A DNA stretch of 60,912 nucleotides from Rhodococcus sp. 1163 (GCF_002091985.1 NZ_MKKX01000014.1:1-60912), one strand, 5' to 3'. Shown: positions 16,681 to 25,928, numbered from the stretch's first letter. The notes: generated by a model from the letters alone, not told the origin. Program-made: numbers and translations.

Positions 16681-16884
16681 GTTAGCTGAGCTAACCTTCA
16701 ATTGGTCAAGCTTACTTCCATGAGGGGTAAAGGTTAACCAAATCCGCAAGCCCAGCGCTGTGGACCATCTGGTCTCTTTGGCGTTATTTCCCTTTGACGA
16801 CCTACTCCACCGCTGTTACGGTTCGCCCATCGAATCAGGGCCCTGATATTGATAGTGTTAGAGATCTGTAACAGGGTCCTGTTA
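16681..16884. promoter_or_regulatory. Cluster of GTTA/TAAC palindromes upstream of the AfsA-like gene
   Basis: Three palindromes share GTTA and TAAC ends: GTTAGCT-G-AGCTAAC (16681-16695, perfect), GTTAGAGATCTGTAAC (16857-16872, one mismatched pair) and TAACAGG-GT-CCTGTTA (16869-16884, perfect, overlapping the previous one). GGTTAACC lies at 16732-16739. They precede the first gene of the cluster by 58 to 260 bases. They are likely operators for the cluster promoter, for example for a TetR-type signal receptor; the first also loosely recalls an iron-regulator box. Confidence 0.5.
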
Positions 16885-16941
16885 GATCTACCGGCATTGC
16901 AATCGCGAGCCCGTAGCAGTCCCTCTCCGGAAGAAGAGCCG

Positions 16942-17985
16942 ATGAGCCTGGTTGACGCCTCAGACATGATCGTTGAACAACGCCCCCTCACCGACCACAG
17001 CAGCACCGACCGCCGGCTCGTCCACCGCAGCGCTCTGAGTGAGGTGTTTCTGACAGACGCAGTAGCCGAGGACGCGCTCACGTACATTGTGGCCGCCCAG
17101 CTACCCCCGTCTCATGCTTACTTCACCGACCATCTGTCCCGTCGCGGCGGCATAGACCCACTGCTGCTACTCGAATGCTGCAGGCAGGCAGAGACGTACG
17201 TCTCGCACCGGTATTTGGACGTGCCGCTCGGGTATAACTTCATTCTTGCGTCGTGGTCGATGAGCTTCGAGAATCTTCATTATCGAAACAGGATCGAGCA
17301 GTGTGTATCTCTCCGGCTGAGTGTCCATACCGAGGTCCCGCGCTACATCGCCGGACAGCTTCGGTCCGTGACATTTCGGATCGAAATTTCGACGGCAACT
17401 GCCGTTCGGCTCGGCACCGTCGCGATGAAGGTGAAGTACACCTCCAAGGAGGTGTACCGAGCACTGCGCGAGAGCCGCAGGGGTTCTGCGCCCAAGATGA
17501 ACACAGAACTGCCGGGTGCCCGGCACGGAGTGGTGGAAGCAGTCACAGTAGGTCGGCTCTCGGCGCAGAACGTGGTGCTCTCCGACCTCAGGCACACCCC
17601 GAACGGGATCAAGGCACAGGTATGCCCCGCGTTCGACAACCCCAGCTTCTTCGATCACCCGCAGGACCACGTCCCGGCCATGGTGACTGTCGAAGCCGTA
17701 CGTCAGCTCGCACTGCTCGCCCTCGCCGACGAATGTGGTCTTTCTGCCATGCACACACAGGTCAGCGCAATCGAGGGCACCTTCTACGACTACATCGAGC
17801 TCGACACGACCACTGAGCTGACCGTCGCAGAACTCACTACACGTGTCGACACAGATCACCCCGGTGCGCTATTCCGCTCAAGGCTGCACGTGGACGTCGA
17901 ACAAGAGTCGAAGACGATGTGCCGACTGGTCATGGAACTGATCACCGCCCGAGGCTCGATCACTCCTGCGGCGATGACGGCATGA
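16942..17985 (+). CDS. AfsA/ScbA-family butyrolactone-type signal synthase homologue
   Basis: A 347-residue protein with two AfsA hotdog repeats. The first has VHRSALSEVFLTD, PPSHAYFTDHL, DPLLLLECCRQAETY and VPLGYNFIL. The second has VLSDLRHTPNG, then HPQDHVPAMVTVEAVRQLALL. These match streptomycete AfsA/ScbA, which condenses a beta-ketoacyl-ACP with dihydroxyacetone phosphate on the way to butyrolactone or furan signals. ATG 16942 is preferred over the upstream ATG at 16849 because GGAAGAAGA precedes it by four bases and the upstream part is unlike the family. It overlaps the next gene by 4 bases (ATGA) and is first in the cluster. The product structure cannot be read from sequence. Confidence 0.88.
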   Translation: MSLVDASDMIVEQRPLTDHSSTDRRLVHRSALSEVFLTDAVAEDALTYIVAAQLPPSHAYFTDHLSRRGGIDPLLLLECCRQAETYVSHRYLDVPLGYNFILASWSMSFENLHYRNRIEQCVSLRLSVHTEVPRYIAGQLRSVTFRIEISTATAVRLGTVAMKVKYTSKEVYRALRESRRGSAPKMNTELPGARHGVVEAVTVGRLSAQNVVLSDLRHTPNGIKAQVCPAFDNPSFFDHPQDHVPAMVTVEAVRQLALLALADECGLSAMHTQVSAIEGTFYDYIELDTTTELTVAELTTRVDTDHPGALFRSRLHVDVEQESKTMCRLVMELITARGSITPAAMTA

Positions 17986-19028
17986 AGATCGGCAGTCCAC
18001 TGCGCGTCGCGGCGGTTGCAGTACAGAAACCGGACACGGCGGTTACGACTACGCACGCAATCGAACTGAAGCGCACGGACGATCACGACGCCGATCGCAC
18101 CGGCATCAACGAGCTGCCGGTCTCGACAATTGCTTCCGGCCCGGATCTGGCAGTAGGTGCTGCCCGGTCCGCGTTGGCAGCTGCGCGATGGGAACCTTCG
18201 TCGCTGGACTTCATCGGGCACGCCTGGATTCACCACCAGGGTCACGACTTCTGGTCTCCGGCGCATTTCGTCGCAGACTCCCTCGGCGCACATCGTGCCA
18301 TGCCGGTCGGCATTCAACAGATGTGCAACGGCGGAGCTATGGGACTCGAACTTGCAGCGACGCGGCTGCTCGCCGACCCCACGGCACGACGCGCTCTGGT
18401 TACCACCGGAGACCGATTCGCAGACGAGGGCTTCGATCGTTGGAAAGGCGACTACGGCGTCTGGTACGGCGACGGCGGTACCGCATGCCTGCTCGAACGA
18501 GCAGACATCGTGAGCCCCCACGACGTCACGTTGCGCTCCATCGTGTCCAAGGCAATCCCCTCGGTCGAATCACTGCACCGCGGGGTCGACGAATTCACCC
18601 CCGCAGCACGCTGGCTGTCGCCAACCACTGACGTTCGACGAACCAAAAAGGGATATATCGACGCCCGCGGACTCGACGAATTCCATCGAATTTCGCGCGC
18701 TGCCCTCAGAGAGGTTGTGGCACAGGCCGTGTCAGAAGCCGGCATAACACTAGGCGACCCGCGGATCTCATCGATCACAGTTCCGCGTGTGGGCCGCACG
18801 CTGATGCAGGAAACCTACGCGAGTGCTCTCGACGGCATGACCAAATCGCACGTGAGCTTCACCGCCGCGCAGTCCGGGCATCTCGGTGCCGGAGATCTCG
18901 CAGCGAACATCGAGCACGTCGAGAGAACAGCCCCCGAACTCGACGGACACATCGGTCTATTCGTCTCGGCAGGCGGAGGATTCACCTTCACCTGCGCGGT
19001 CATCGCCTTCGGTGCAGGTGCTTGGTGA
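17982..19028 (+). CDS. Atypical ketoacyl-ACP synthase III-like protein
   Basis: A 348-residue thiolase-fold protein. The nucleophilic Cys is in IQQMCNGGAMGLEL (about 115). Where FabH has the His of HQAN this protein has VPRVGRTL, and where FabH has GNTSAAS it has GHLGAGDLA. That pattern belongs to a FabH-like subgroup of actinobacterial biosynthetic clusters, in which some members act as acyltransferases rather than decarboxylating condensing enzymes. Loss of the usual His suggests altered chemistry, such as acyl transfer or condensation without decarboxylation. The ATG lies inside the stop of the AfsA homologue, and it is coupled to the flavoprotein gene. Confidence 0.82.
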   Translation: MKIGSPLRVAAVAVQKPDTAVTTTHAIELKRTDDHDADRTGINELPVSTIASGPDLAVGAARSALAAARWEPSSLDFIGHAWIHHQGHDFWSPAHFVADSLGAHRAMPVGIQQMCNGGAMGLELAATRLLADPTARRALVTTGDRFADEGFDRWKGDYGVWYGDGGTACLLERADIVSPHDVTLRSIVSKAIPSVESLHRGVDEFTPAARWLSPTTDVRRTKKGYIDARGLDEFHRISRAALREVVAQAVSEAGITLGDPRISSITVPRVGRTLMQETYASALDGMTKSHVSFTAAQSGHLGAGDLAANIEHVERTAPELDGHIGLFVSAGGGFTFTCAVIAFGAGAW

Positions 19029-20614
19029 CCGCCCGAGTTCTGGTGGTCGGAGCTGGTCCCGTTGGTCTGACCACAGCCTGCGAACTGGCACGTCAGAACA
19101 TCGCCGTACGGATCGTCGATCGGCAGACCTCACCCTCGATTCATTCTCGCGCAGCGGTAATTTGGCCCCGCCAGCTCGAACTTCTACGTCGAATCGAAGT
19201 GACATCCGATCTCATCGGCGCAGGCCATCGCCTCGACAACGTCTCGTTCTATTCGGAAGGTAGACGCAGAGGCGGTATCGTCCTGTCCCGTCTCGAAAAC
19301 AGCATTCACCCCTATGCCATCACCATCCCGCAGAATGCCACCGAGCGCATTCTCGCTGCCAAGCTCAGGTCGTACGGCGTCGAGATCGAACGCGGAACCG
19401 AACTACTCCATATCGACAACGGGCATGACGAGCCATATGCCACATTGCGCTCGAAAGACGCTGCGCTGGAGGGCGCGTCGTTCGACTGGGTCATCGGTGC
19501 TGACGGTGCACACAGCTCAGTCCGCCGGCTGCTCGGCGTTCCCTTCACCCCGACATCGACCGATCTTCGGTTCGGCATCTGCGATGTGGCGGTTGCCGAC
19601 GGCCCCGCGAACACGGCGATGCATTACTACTACTCGCCCACGGGTGCGATCGGGCTAGCTCCGATGCGACACGGCATCTACCGAGTCGCGATGAGCGTCC
19701 CCGCGCGAACAGCCGACGGTGCAGTGCCCCCGCCGCCTGTTCGTGAGGATTTCCAACATGCACTCGATACCCGAGCACCGGGGGCCGGAACCCTCGACAT
19801 ACCAGAATGGGCTGCGGCATTCGACGTGAGGTTCGGGACAGCCGAACGCTTCCGAGAGGGTCGGTGCTTCCTGGTCGGCGACGCTGCCCACATCATGAGT
19901 CCTGCCGGCGGCCAGGGGATGAACACCGGTCTGCAGGACGCGGTCAACCTCGGTTGGAAGCTGGCCGCTGTCATCTGCGGCCACGCAGACCGTTCGCTGC
20001 TCGACACCTACGAGACCGAGAGACGCTCCGCGGCCCTTCACATCACCAGATCGACAGGGGTGCAGTTGCGTCTCGGACTGGTCGATGGACCGATTCGCAG
20101 ACGGGTCCGGGACGTCGCCATCACGCTCGCCGATCGCACCGGTGTCCTCCAACGTGTCGGGGCTCCGATTTTTTCGCAGCTCGACGTCACCTACTCGAAT
20201 GCCCGCCGACCGGCTCTCGTCTCGACCTTGGAGGTGGGAGACCGATTCCCCGCATTTGCGCCCGACCCCGCCGCGGACACTTCAGGTGAGACCGGGTCGT
20301 GGCCGACCCTCGACTGTGACCGGCTCACACTCGTACTGTGGCCCGGCGTCGACCCCATCCAGGGATGGAGCACGTTCGTTCGCGGCACGGCAGCTGCTCT
20401 CCCTGAAATCGCCTGTGTCGACGGCGGTGGAATTGGCAACAATGCCCTGACCGCTCACCTAGGCCGAAAGCCTCGCCTCTTCCTCTGCCGTCCGGATGGC
20501 CACTTGCTGATGAGATCCGCGCTCGACATACGCAGGGGCGCACAGCATGCCGTACGCACAATCGGTCCGCACACTCTGCAAGCACAGACCTCCCAGAAAG
20601 AAACCACCGCATGA
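19025..20614 (+). CDS. FAD-dependent monooxygenase (PHBH/RdmE class)
   Basis: A 529-residue class-A flavoprotein. The FAD-binding motif is VLVVGAGPVGLTTACELAR (residues about 5-23), the second is VIGADGAHSSVRRLLG, and the GD motif is FLVGDAAHIMSPAGGQGMNT, read with GLQDAVNLGWKLA after it. The C-terminal thioredoxin-like domain is typical of enzymes such as PgaE/MhpA that hydroxylate aromatic or polyketide substrates using NADPH and oxygen. GTG 19025 overlaps the previous stop (GTGA), so it is preferred over the TTG one codon earlier. It overlaps FabH by 4 bases. In the cluster it is the likely oxidative tailoring enzyme. Confidence 0.88.
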   Translation: MTARVLVVGAGPVGLTTACELARQNIAVRIVDRQTSPSIHSRAAVIWPRQLELLRRIEVTSDLIGAGHRLDNVSFYSEGRRRGGIVLSRLENSIHPYAITIPQNATERILAAKLRSYGVEIERGTELLHIDNGHDEPYATLRSKDAALEGASFDWVIGADGAHSSVRRLLGVPFTPTSTDLRFGICDVAVADGPANTAMHYYYSPTGAIGLAPMRHGIYRVAMSVPARTADGAVPPPPVREDFQHALDTRAPGAGTLDIPEWAAAFDVRFGTAERFREGRCFLVGDAAHIMSPAGGQGMNTGLQDAVNLGWKLAAVICGHADRSLLDTYETERRSAALHITRSTGVQLRLGLVDGPIRRRVRDVAITLADRTGVLQRVGAPIFSQLDVTYSNARRPALVSTLEVGDRFPAFAPDPAADTSGETGSWPTLDCDRLTLVLWPGVDPIQGWSTFVRGTAAALPEIACVDGGGIGNNALTAHLGRKPRLFLCRPDGHLLMRSALDIRRGAQHAVRTIGPHTLQAQTSQKETTA

Positions 20615-21603
20615 ACTCTGCAGCAGTCTTGAGCGGGCTGGGTCCGTGGCTACCGCCCACGGTTGTCACCAACGCCATGCTCGCCGAACGCTTCGACACC
20701 TCCGACCAATGGATCACGAGCAGGACCGGGATCGAGCAACGCCACGTCGTCACAGGCGGCCTGGCAACCAGTGACATGGCGGTCGAAGCCGGTATGCGCG
20801 CGATGAAATCAGCTGGCACCGACCGCGTCGACATGCTCATCGTCGCAACCACCACCCCGGACCGTCGTTGCCCAGCAACGGCACCCGAAGTTGCCGCAAG
20901 GCTCGGGCTGGACCGGATCGCGGCATTCGACGTTGCCGCTGTGTGCTCAGGATTCCTGTATGCCCTCAGTAGCGCCGTCGGTGCTATCGCGTCTCGGCAA
21001 GCTGACACAGTGCTGGTCATCGGGTCGGAGTCGTTCACGACACTTCTCGATCCTGCGGATCGGTCGACCAATGCCATTTTCGGTGACGGTGCCGGTGCCG
21101 CCATCGTTCGCGCGGGTGACCGAGACGAACCAGGTGCCATCCTGAGCCTCGACCTGGGCAGTGACGGGTCGCTCGCCGATCTGATCGCAGTCGGTGGGGG
21201 AGGATCGCGCACCCGTCCGGAGAATCCCGAACTCGACCCGTATTTCCGAATGCAAGGCGGCGCAGTCTTTCTCGAAGCGGTACGCAGGATGGAAGAATCC
21301 ACCCGAGCCGTTCTGGCTGCCACCGGATGGGCAACCGATGATCTCGACAGACTGGTCGGACACCAAGCCAACCTACGGATCATCACCGCGTTGGCCGAAC
21401 AACTCGACCTGCCGGCAGAGGCAGCGGTGACCAACATCGACCGAGTCGGCAACACTGCCGGCGCGTCCATCCCCATTGCCTTGGTCGACGCCGTGGACAC
21501 CGGTCGGATCAAGCCTGGCCACAAGGTAGCTCTCACCGCGTTCGGCGGGGGTGCCACCTGGGGCGCGGCAACTCTCGTCTGGCCCGAGATCGACATCATC
21601 TGA
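20611..21603 (+). CDS. 3-oxoacyl-ACP synthase III (FabH-like)
   Basis: A 330-residue condensing enzyme with the complete FabH triad: Cys in DVAAVCSGFLYAL (about 112), His in VGHQANLRII, and Asn in GNTAGASIP. The early motif SDQWITSRTGIEQRH is also canonical. It normally joins an acyl-CoA starter to malonyl-ACP to begin fatty acid or polyketide synthesis. The start codon overlaps the flavoprotein stop (ATGA). With the ACP and FabF downstream it gives the cluster its own chain-initiation system, so it is unlikely to be the housekeeping copy. Confidence 0.92.
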   Translation: MNSAAVLSGLGPWLPPTVVTNAMLAERFDTSDQWITSRTGIEQRHVVTGGLATSDMAVEAGMRAMKSAGTDRVDMLIVATTTPDRRCPATAPEVAARLGLDRIAAFDVAAVCSGFLYALSSAVGAIASRQADTVLVIGSESFTTLLDPADRSTNAIFGDGAGAAIVRAGDRDEPGAILSLDLGSDGSLADLIAVGGGGSRTRPENPELDPYFRMQGGAVFLEAVRRMEESTRAVLAATGWATDDLDRLVGHQANLRIITALAEQLDLPAEAAVTNIDRVGNTAGASIPIALVDAVDTGRIKPGHKVALTAFGGGATWGAATLVWPEIDII

Positions 21604-21652
21604 CAGCGCCGTCAAATACAGCACTCCCGACATCTCCATCGAAAGGAACATT

Positions 21653-21904
21653 GTGACCACGACCCTTACCACCCTCGGAAGTATCCTGTCGACCAAGTTC
21701 GACGCACCCGAGTCCGACCTGGTTCCCACGGTGACCTTCGAGGAACTCGGACTCGATGACTCGCTCACCCTCGTAGAACTCGCTGTGTCCATACAACGCG
21801 AAACCGGCGCACGGCTCGAAGACGGTCAACTATATCCCGACCAAACCCTCGGCGGTGCAGCAGCTCTCATCGATTCGGTACTCCTCGAATCCGTGCACAC
21901 ATGA
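21653..21904 (+). CDS. Free-standing acyl carrier protein
   Basis: An 83-residue carrier. The phosphopantetheine attachment Ser is in ELGLDDSLTLVELAV (about Ser37), with the typical acidic surroundings and a helix 2 that follows; the C-terminal helix is GGAAALIDSVLLE. It starts with GTG at 21653, preceded by GAAAGGA, and its end overlaps FabF by 4 bases. It presumably carries the chain built by FabH and FabF and delivers beta-ketoacyl groups to the AfsA homologue. Confidence 0.85.
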   Translation: MTTTLTTLGSILSTKFDAPESDLVPTVTFEELGLDDSLTLVELAVSIQRETGARLEDGQLYPDQTLGGAAALIDSVLLESVHT

Positions 21905-23133
21905 CCACTCTCCGACCCCCGAGCGTCGTCATCACTGGCATCGGCTTGCTCACCCCAGCCGGCCGCGGAGTCGAAGCCAACTGGGAACGGGTCCTCAGTG
22001 CGGTGTCCACCTCGGCCGCGGATCCCACTCTCGGTGAGGCTGCATGGGCAATGTCGTGCACCGTGCCCCATTTCGACCCCCGCCGTGAACTAGGGCCGGG
22101 AAAATCGTGGAAAGTGGACAGGTTCGCCCAGCTCGCGGTAGTCGCCGCCCGTGATGCCGTCCTCGATGCCGGACTCGACCACAAGACCTGGGACGGTGCC
22201 AGAGTTGCTGTCGTACTGGGTAACTCGCTCGGCGGTTGCACAACCTACGAAGCTCAACAAACGGTGCACGCCGACGAAGGTGCCGACCTCGTGTCACCAC
22301 TGCTCGTACCGATGTGGATGCCCAACATGGTCGCAGGATACGTAGCGATCGACATCGGAGCCCGTGGACCGAGCATGGTGACTGCAACCGCATGCGCATC
22401 AGGCACGACCGCCATCGGGACAGGACGTGACCTGCTGCGTTCCGGCACGTGCGACATCGCAGTAGTCGGCGGAGCAGAAAGCGCACTGTCGCCTACGATC
22501 ATGGCCGGTCTCGCCAGAATGGGGGCCTTGTCCACCCGCCGAGACGGCTCGGACACTGCGTCGAGGCCGTTCGACATCAGCCGAGACGGATTCGTCGCCG
22601 CCGAAGCCGCTGGAATCTTGATACTCGAACGGCAGAACGACGCCGTGGCCAGACACGCTCGTATGTACGCAGCGGTCACCGGCTACGCGGCGACCTCCGA
22701 TGCCCACCACGTCACAGCCCCCCGCCCCGACGGAGCCAGCCTCACTGCCGCCGTCCGTGCGGCAATCCGCGACGCGGAGCTCACCGAAAACGACATTGCC
22801 TACGTCAACGCGCACGGCACGTCGACCCCCCTCAACGACAAGGCCGAAAGCCAGGCGCTGCACCAAGTGTTCGGATATCGCACTGCCGTGAGTTCGACCA
22901 AGGGTGTGACGGGTCATGCACTTGCCGCTGCAGGCGCCATCGAAGCGGCGTTCACCGCGCTGGCGATACGCGACAACACCGCTCCGCCTACAGCGAATCT
23001 CGATATCCAGGATCCCGCGGTCGAGATCGATGTGATCTCCAAAACCCCGCGATCACTCGCGATCGACTCTGCACTGAGTGTGTCCGCCGGTTTCGGTGGA
23101 CACAACGCAGTGATCGCCCTGTCTGCGATCTGA
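21901..23133 (+). CDS. 3-oxoacyl-ACP synthase II (FabF-like)
   Basis: A 410-residue ketosynthase with the Cys-His-His triad: Cys in VTATACASGTTAIG (about 165), His in VNAHGTSTPLND and His in GVTGHALAAAG. The glycine-rich C-terminal SAGFGGHNAVI is intact. It elongates acyl-ACP with malonyl-ACP. No chain-length-factor partner is beside it, so it should work as a FabF-type homodimer. It is translationally coupled to the ACP gene. Confidence 0.92.
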   Translation: MTTLRPPSVVITGIGLLTPAGRGVEANWERVLSAVSTSAADPTLGEAAWAMSCTVPHFDPRRELGPGKSWKVDRFAQLAVVAARDAVLDAGLDHKTWDGARVAVVLGNSLGGCTTYEAQQTVHADEGADLVSPLLVPMWMPNMVAGYVAIDIGARGPSMVTATACASGTTAIGTGRDLLRSGTCDIAVVGGAESALSPTIMAGLARMGALSTRRDGSDTASRPFDISRDGFVAAEAAGILILERQNDAVARHARMYAAVTGYAATSDAHHVTAPRPDGASLTAAVRAAIRDAELTENDIAYVNAHGTSTPLNDKAESQALHQVFGYRTAVSSTKGVTGHALAAAGAIEAAFTALAIRDNTAPPTANLDIQDPAVEIDVISKTPRSLAIDSALSVSAGFGGHNAVIALSAI

Positions 23134-23178
23134 GTCCCGGAACCCCACGTCCACCCCGATCTACTAGGAGCCTTCGAC

Positions 23179-24201
23179 ATGCGACAACGACTGTTCACAC
23201 CACACGGACCCTCCCTGGGAGCTGTGGGCCTCGGCTGCATGGGTATGAGCTGGGGATACGCTGAATCGAGTAGAGACGACGCCGAATCGGCCGCGGTGAT
23301 CAGCGCTGCTCTCGACGCGGGTATCTCCATGATCGACACCGCCGACATCTACGGCGACGGGCACAACGAAACCGTTGTCGCCCAGGGAATCAAGGGACGC
23401 CGAGACGAGGTTTTCCTCGCCACCAAATGCGGCCTGGTCGTCGACGATCTACCTCGCAAACAAATGCACCGCGACGGCAGTCCACGCCATATCGCGGAGG
23501 CGGTGCGCGCAAGCTTGACCCGGCTCGACGTGGACAATATAGACCTGCTGTATCTGCATCGAGTCGACCCCGCAGTCCCACTCGAAGACACCTTCGGCGC
23601 AATGGCGCTGCTCGTCGAGCAGGGCTTGGTGAAGTATCTCGGCCTCTCTGAGGTGACCGTCTGGCAAGCCGGCGCGGCCAATGCGATCCATCCTGTGTCC
23701 GCTGTTCAGTCCGAGCTGTCGCTGTGGACCCGCGACGCTCTGGGGTCGGCGACCGATTCTCACGGCGCGAGCCCCGCTGCATCACCGCCGGGTGCAGGTG
23801 CCTCGGTAAGCGGCGACGTTGTAGGTTGGTGCCGCACCAACGGGGCAGCGTTCGTTCCGTTCGCACCCCTCGGGCGCGGATTTCTCACCGGGGCCGTATC
23901 GGACGGGGTGTTCGAGGACGGAGACTTTCGGGCGACCAACCCCCGCTTCGCCCGCCACGCGTTGACTCAGAACCAGCGCATCGTCGACGTGGTGACCGAG
24001 GTCGCCCACTCTATCGGTGCAACCCCTGCGCAGGTATCGATCGCCTGGACACTCGCATGTGGCGATCACGTCATCCCCATCCCGGGCACGCGCAAGCTCA
24101 CGCACCTCTCCGACAATGCCGGGGCGGCGGACATCGTTTTGAACGCAGAGGCATTGCGGGCGCTGGGCGAAGTCCCCGAGACAGTCGGATCCCGTTACTG
24201 A
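23179..24201 (+). CDS. Aldo/keto reductase
   Basis: A 340-residue NADPH-dependent reductase with a TIM-barrel fold. The catalytic tetrad is visible: Asp in MIDTADIYG, Tyr in the same motif, Lys in LATKCGL, and His in LYLHRVDP. It ends with the cofactor-binding IPIPGTRKLTHLSDN. Between SLWTRDALG and GWCRTNG there is a Ser/Ala/Gly/Pro-rich insertion of about 20 residues near the normal 190s region, absent from typical relatives. AGGAG lies eight bases before the ATG. In the cluster it would reduce a carbonyl or the double bond of an intermediate. Confidence 0.9.
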   Translation: MRQRLFTPHGPSLGAVGLGCMGMSWGYAESSRDDAESAAVISAALDAGISMIDTADIYGDGHNETVVAQGIKGRRDEVFLATKCGLVVDDLPRKQMHRDGSPRHIAEAVRASLTRLDVDNIDLLYLHRVDPAVPLEDTFGAMALLVEQGLVKYLGLSEVTVWQAGAANAIHPVSAVQSELSLWTRDALGSATDSHGASPAASPPGAGASVSGDVVGWCRTNGAAFVPFAPLGRGFLTGAVSDGVFEDGDFRATNPRFARHALTQNQRIVDVVTEVAHSIGATPAQVSIAWTLACGDHVIPIPGTRKLTHLSDNAGAADIVLNAEALRALGEVPETVGSRY

Positions 24202-24240
24202 ACGCACGAGCGCGCCGAGAAATTAGCCGGCATGTACATA

Positions 24241-24266
24241 TACTGATAAGTATCAGTACACTGATA
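24241..24266. promoter_or_regulatory. Overlapping palindromic operators before the MFS gene
   Basis: TACTGATA-AG-TATCAGTA (24241-24258) is a perfect palindrome. Its right half forms a second one, TATCAGT-AC-ACTGATA (24251-24266). A related site, ACTGAT-N4-ATCAG, with identical spacing lies at 28635-28650 just before marR. These are probable MarR-type operators controlling the exporter half of the cluster. Confidence 0.7.
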
Positions 24267-24305
24267 TAACCCAATCCGGATCGCCGTGCACCAGGAGAGC
24301 AATCG

Positions 24306-25928
24306 ATGACCACCACCAATGAACAAGCGCCTCTGCTGAGAGGCGCTTCTGCCGCGACACTGATCGCGGCGTGCATGATCGCAGTACTGTTTCCGACGTC
24401 GATCACGGGCACATCGGTTACGCTGCCTGACATTTCGAGTGACCTCGGCGGCGGAGTCGCCGGACTGCAATGGGTCGTACACGCCTACGACCTCACCTTC
24501 GCCGCGTTTCTACTGGCCATGGGATCGCTCGCCGACGTACTCGGGCGACGACGCGTCCTGATGTTCGGCTTGGCCTTGTTCGGAGCAGGATCCATCGCTG
24601 CGGCGTTGTCCTTTAACCTGCTCTTCCTCGATCTCGCGCGCGGCCTTACCGGGATCGGTGCCGCAGCGGCCTTCACCAGTGTCGCTGCCGCCCTGGCCAA
24701 CGCGTTCGATGGTGCAGCCCGCGCCAAAGCATTCGGAGTGTTCGGCACGTGCTTCGGGATCGGCCTCGCGTTCGGACCGCTCCTCGGCGGCGGTATGAGC
24801 AGCTCGCTGGGGTGGAGGTACTTCTTTGCAGTACAGGCTTTGGTAGCAATAGCCGCCTTGATTTTGAGCAGTCGCGTGACGGCGACGGCCACCGTCAGCA
24901 ACACTCGTGTCGATTGGGCCGGAACCGCCACGTTCGTCGGTGCCTTGTTCTTACTGATTCTTGCTCTCGTCGAGGGTCCACAGCTCGGCTGGGGATCGAT
25001 CGGCACCATCGCCATGTTCGTCGGTGCGGCTGCTCTGCTGGCAGCGTTCGTCATCGTCGAACATCGGCAGGCCGCGCCGATGTTCGACCTGGCTCTGTTC
25101 CGATCGCGCCAGTACGTCGCAGTGTGCCTGTCACCGGTCGCCTTGGCGTTCGGATTCGTCGCACTCTTGGTGTTTCTGCCGACCTACTTCATTGCAGTCG
25201 ACGGCCGGACACCTTGGGACGCCGGCCTTCTGATGCTCCTGCTGACCGCCCCGACGCTGGCGATGCCCGCAGTCGCCGGAAACCTCGCCGCGAAGGGCGT
25301 TACCTACCGGACACTGCTGATCACGTGCATGGTTCTGGTCGGCGGCGGAACTTTGTGGCTACTCACGTTGAGTGCCGGGATGCCGCTCTGGGAGCTGGCA
25401 GGGCCGCTCGTCGTCATCGGAATAGGTTTCGGAATCTCGAACGGAATCCTCGACGGGGCAGCAGTGAGCTCGGTTCGGCCCGAACGAGCAGGCATGGCCG
25501 CCGGCATGTTCGGAACCATGCGTATCACCGGCGAAGTGGTCGCCATCGCCGCGATGGGATCACTGATCGTCAGTCTGACGTCACGCCAACTCGGCGAACG
25601 CATCGACGGCCTCGCTGGAACGGCGTACGCGCAGGACCCGGCTGGACTCGCGAACTCGATGGCCAAGGGAGATCTCACCACGCCCGCCCAGGGACTGACG
25701 ACAGACGCACAGTCGACGTTCCATGCCTTCGCTTCGGATATCTACAGCTCGTCACTGCACCAGGTCTTCGTCATTCTGGCTGCATGCTGCCTGGTCATGG
25801 TGCCCATCCTCTGGGTTCTACTACGTGACGACAAGTCCCCCACGTCGGACGACAGTGCACCGGTTTCGGCAGCCGCGAACAGTTCCGCAGACGCCGCGCC
25901 CACCGGTCAGGTGCTCACGCATGAGTGA
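24306..25928 (+). CDS. MFS exporter, DHA2 (14-helix) family
   Basis: A 540-residue transporter. The N-terminal helix 1 ends in TSVTLPDISSDLGG, GSLADVLGRRRVLMFG is motif A, and GTCFGIGLAFGPLLGG is motif C, which marks drug/proton antiporters. About 14 helices can be drawn, with a polar C-terminal tail. AGGAG precedes the ATG. It lies right after overlapping palindromes and its last 8 bases overlap the HAD phosphatase start, so it heads a second transcription unit of the cluster. It is the probable exporter of the cluster product. Confidence 0.92.
   Translation: MTTTNEQAPLLRGASAATLIAACMIAVLFPTSITGTSVTLPDISSDLGGGVAGLQWVVHAYDLTFAAFLLAMGSLADVLGRRRVLMFGLALFGAGSIAAALSFNLLFLDLARGLTGIGAAAAFTSVAAALANAFDGAARAKAFGVFGTCFGIGLAFGPLLGGGMSSSLGWRYFFAVQALVAIAALILSSRVTATATVSNTRVDWAGTATFVGALFLLILALVEGPQLGWGSIGTIAMFVGAAALLAAFVIVEHRQAAPMFDLALFRSRQYVAVCLSPVALAFGFVALLVFLPTYFIAVDGRTPWDAGLLMLLLTAPTLAMPAVAGNLAAKGVTYRTLLITCMVLVGGGTLWLLTLSAGMPLWELAGPLVVIGIGFGISNGILDGAAVSSVRPERAGMAAGMFGTMRITGEVVAIAAMGSLIVSLTSRQLGERIDGLAGTAYAQDPAGLANSMAKGDLTTPAQGLTTDAQSTFHAFASDIYSSSLHQVFVILAACCLVMVPILWVLLRDDKSPTSDDSAPVSAAANSSADAAPTGQVLTHE

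Noticed and set aside
16681..16695. IdeR/DtxR iron box before the AfsA operon
   Set aside because: Only about 11 of 19 positions fit the consensus and no iron or siderophore genes are nearby; kept as a generic palindrome instead.
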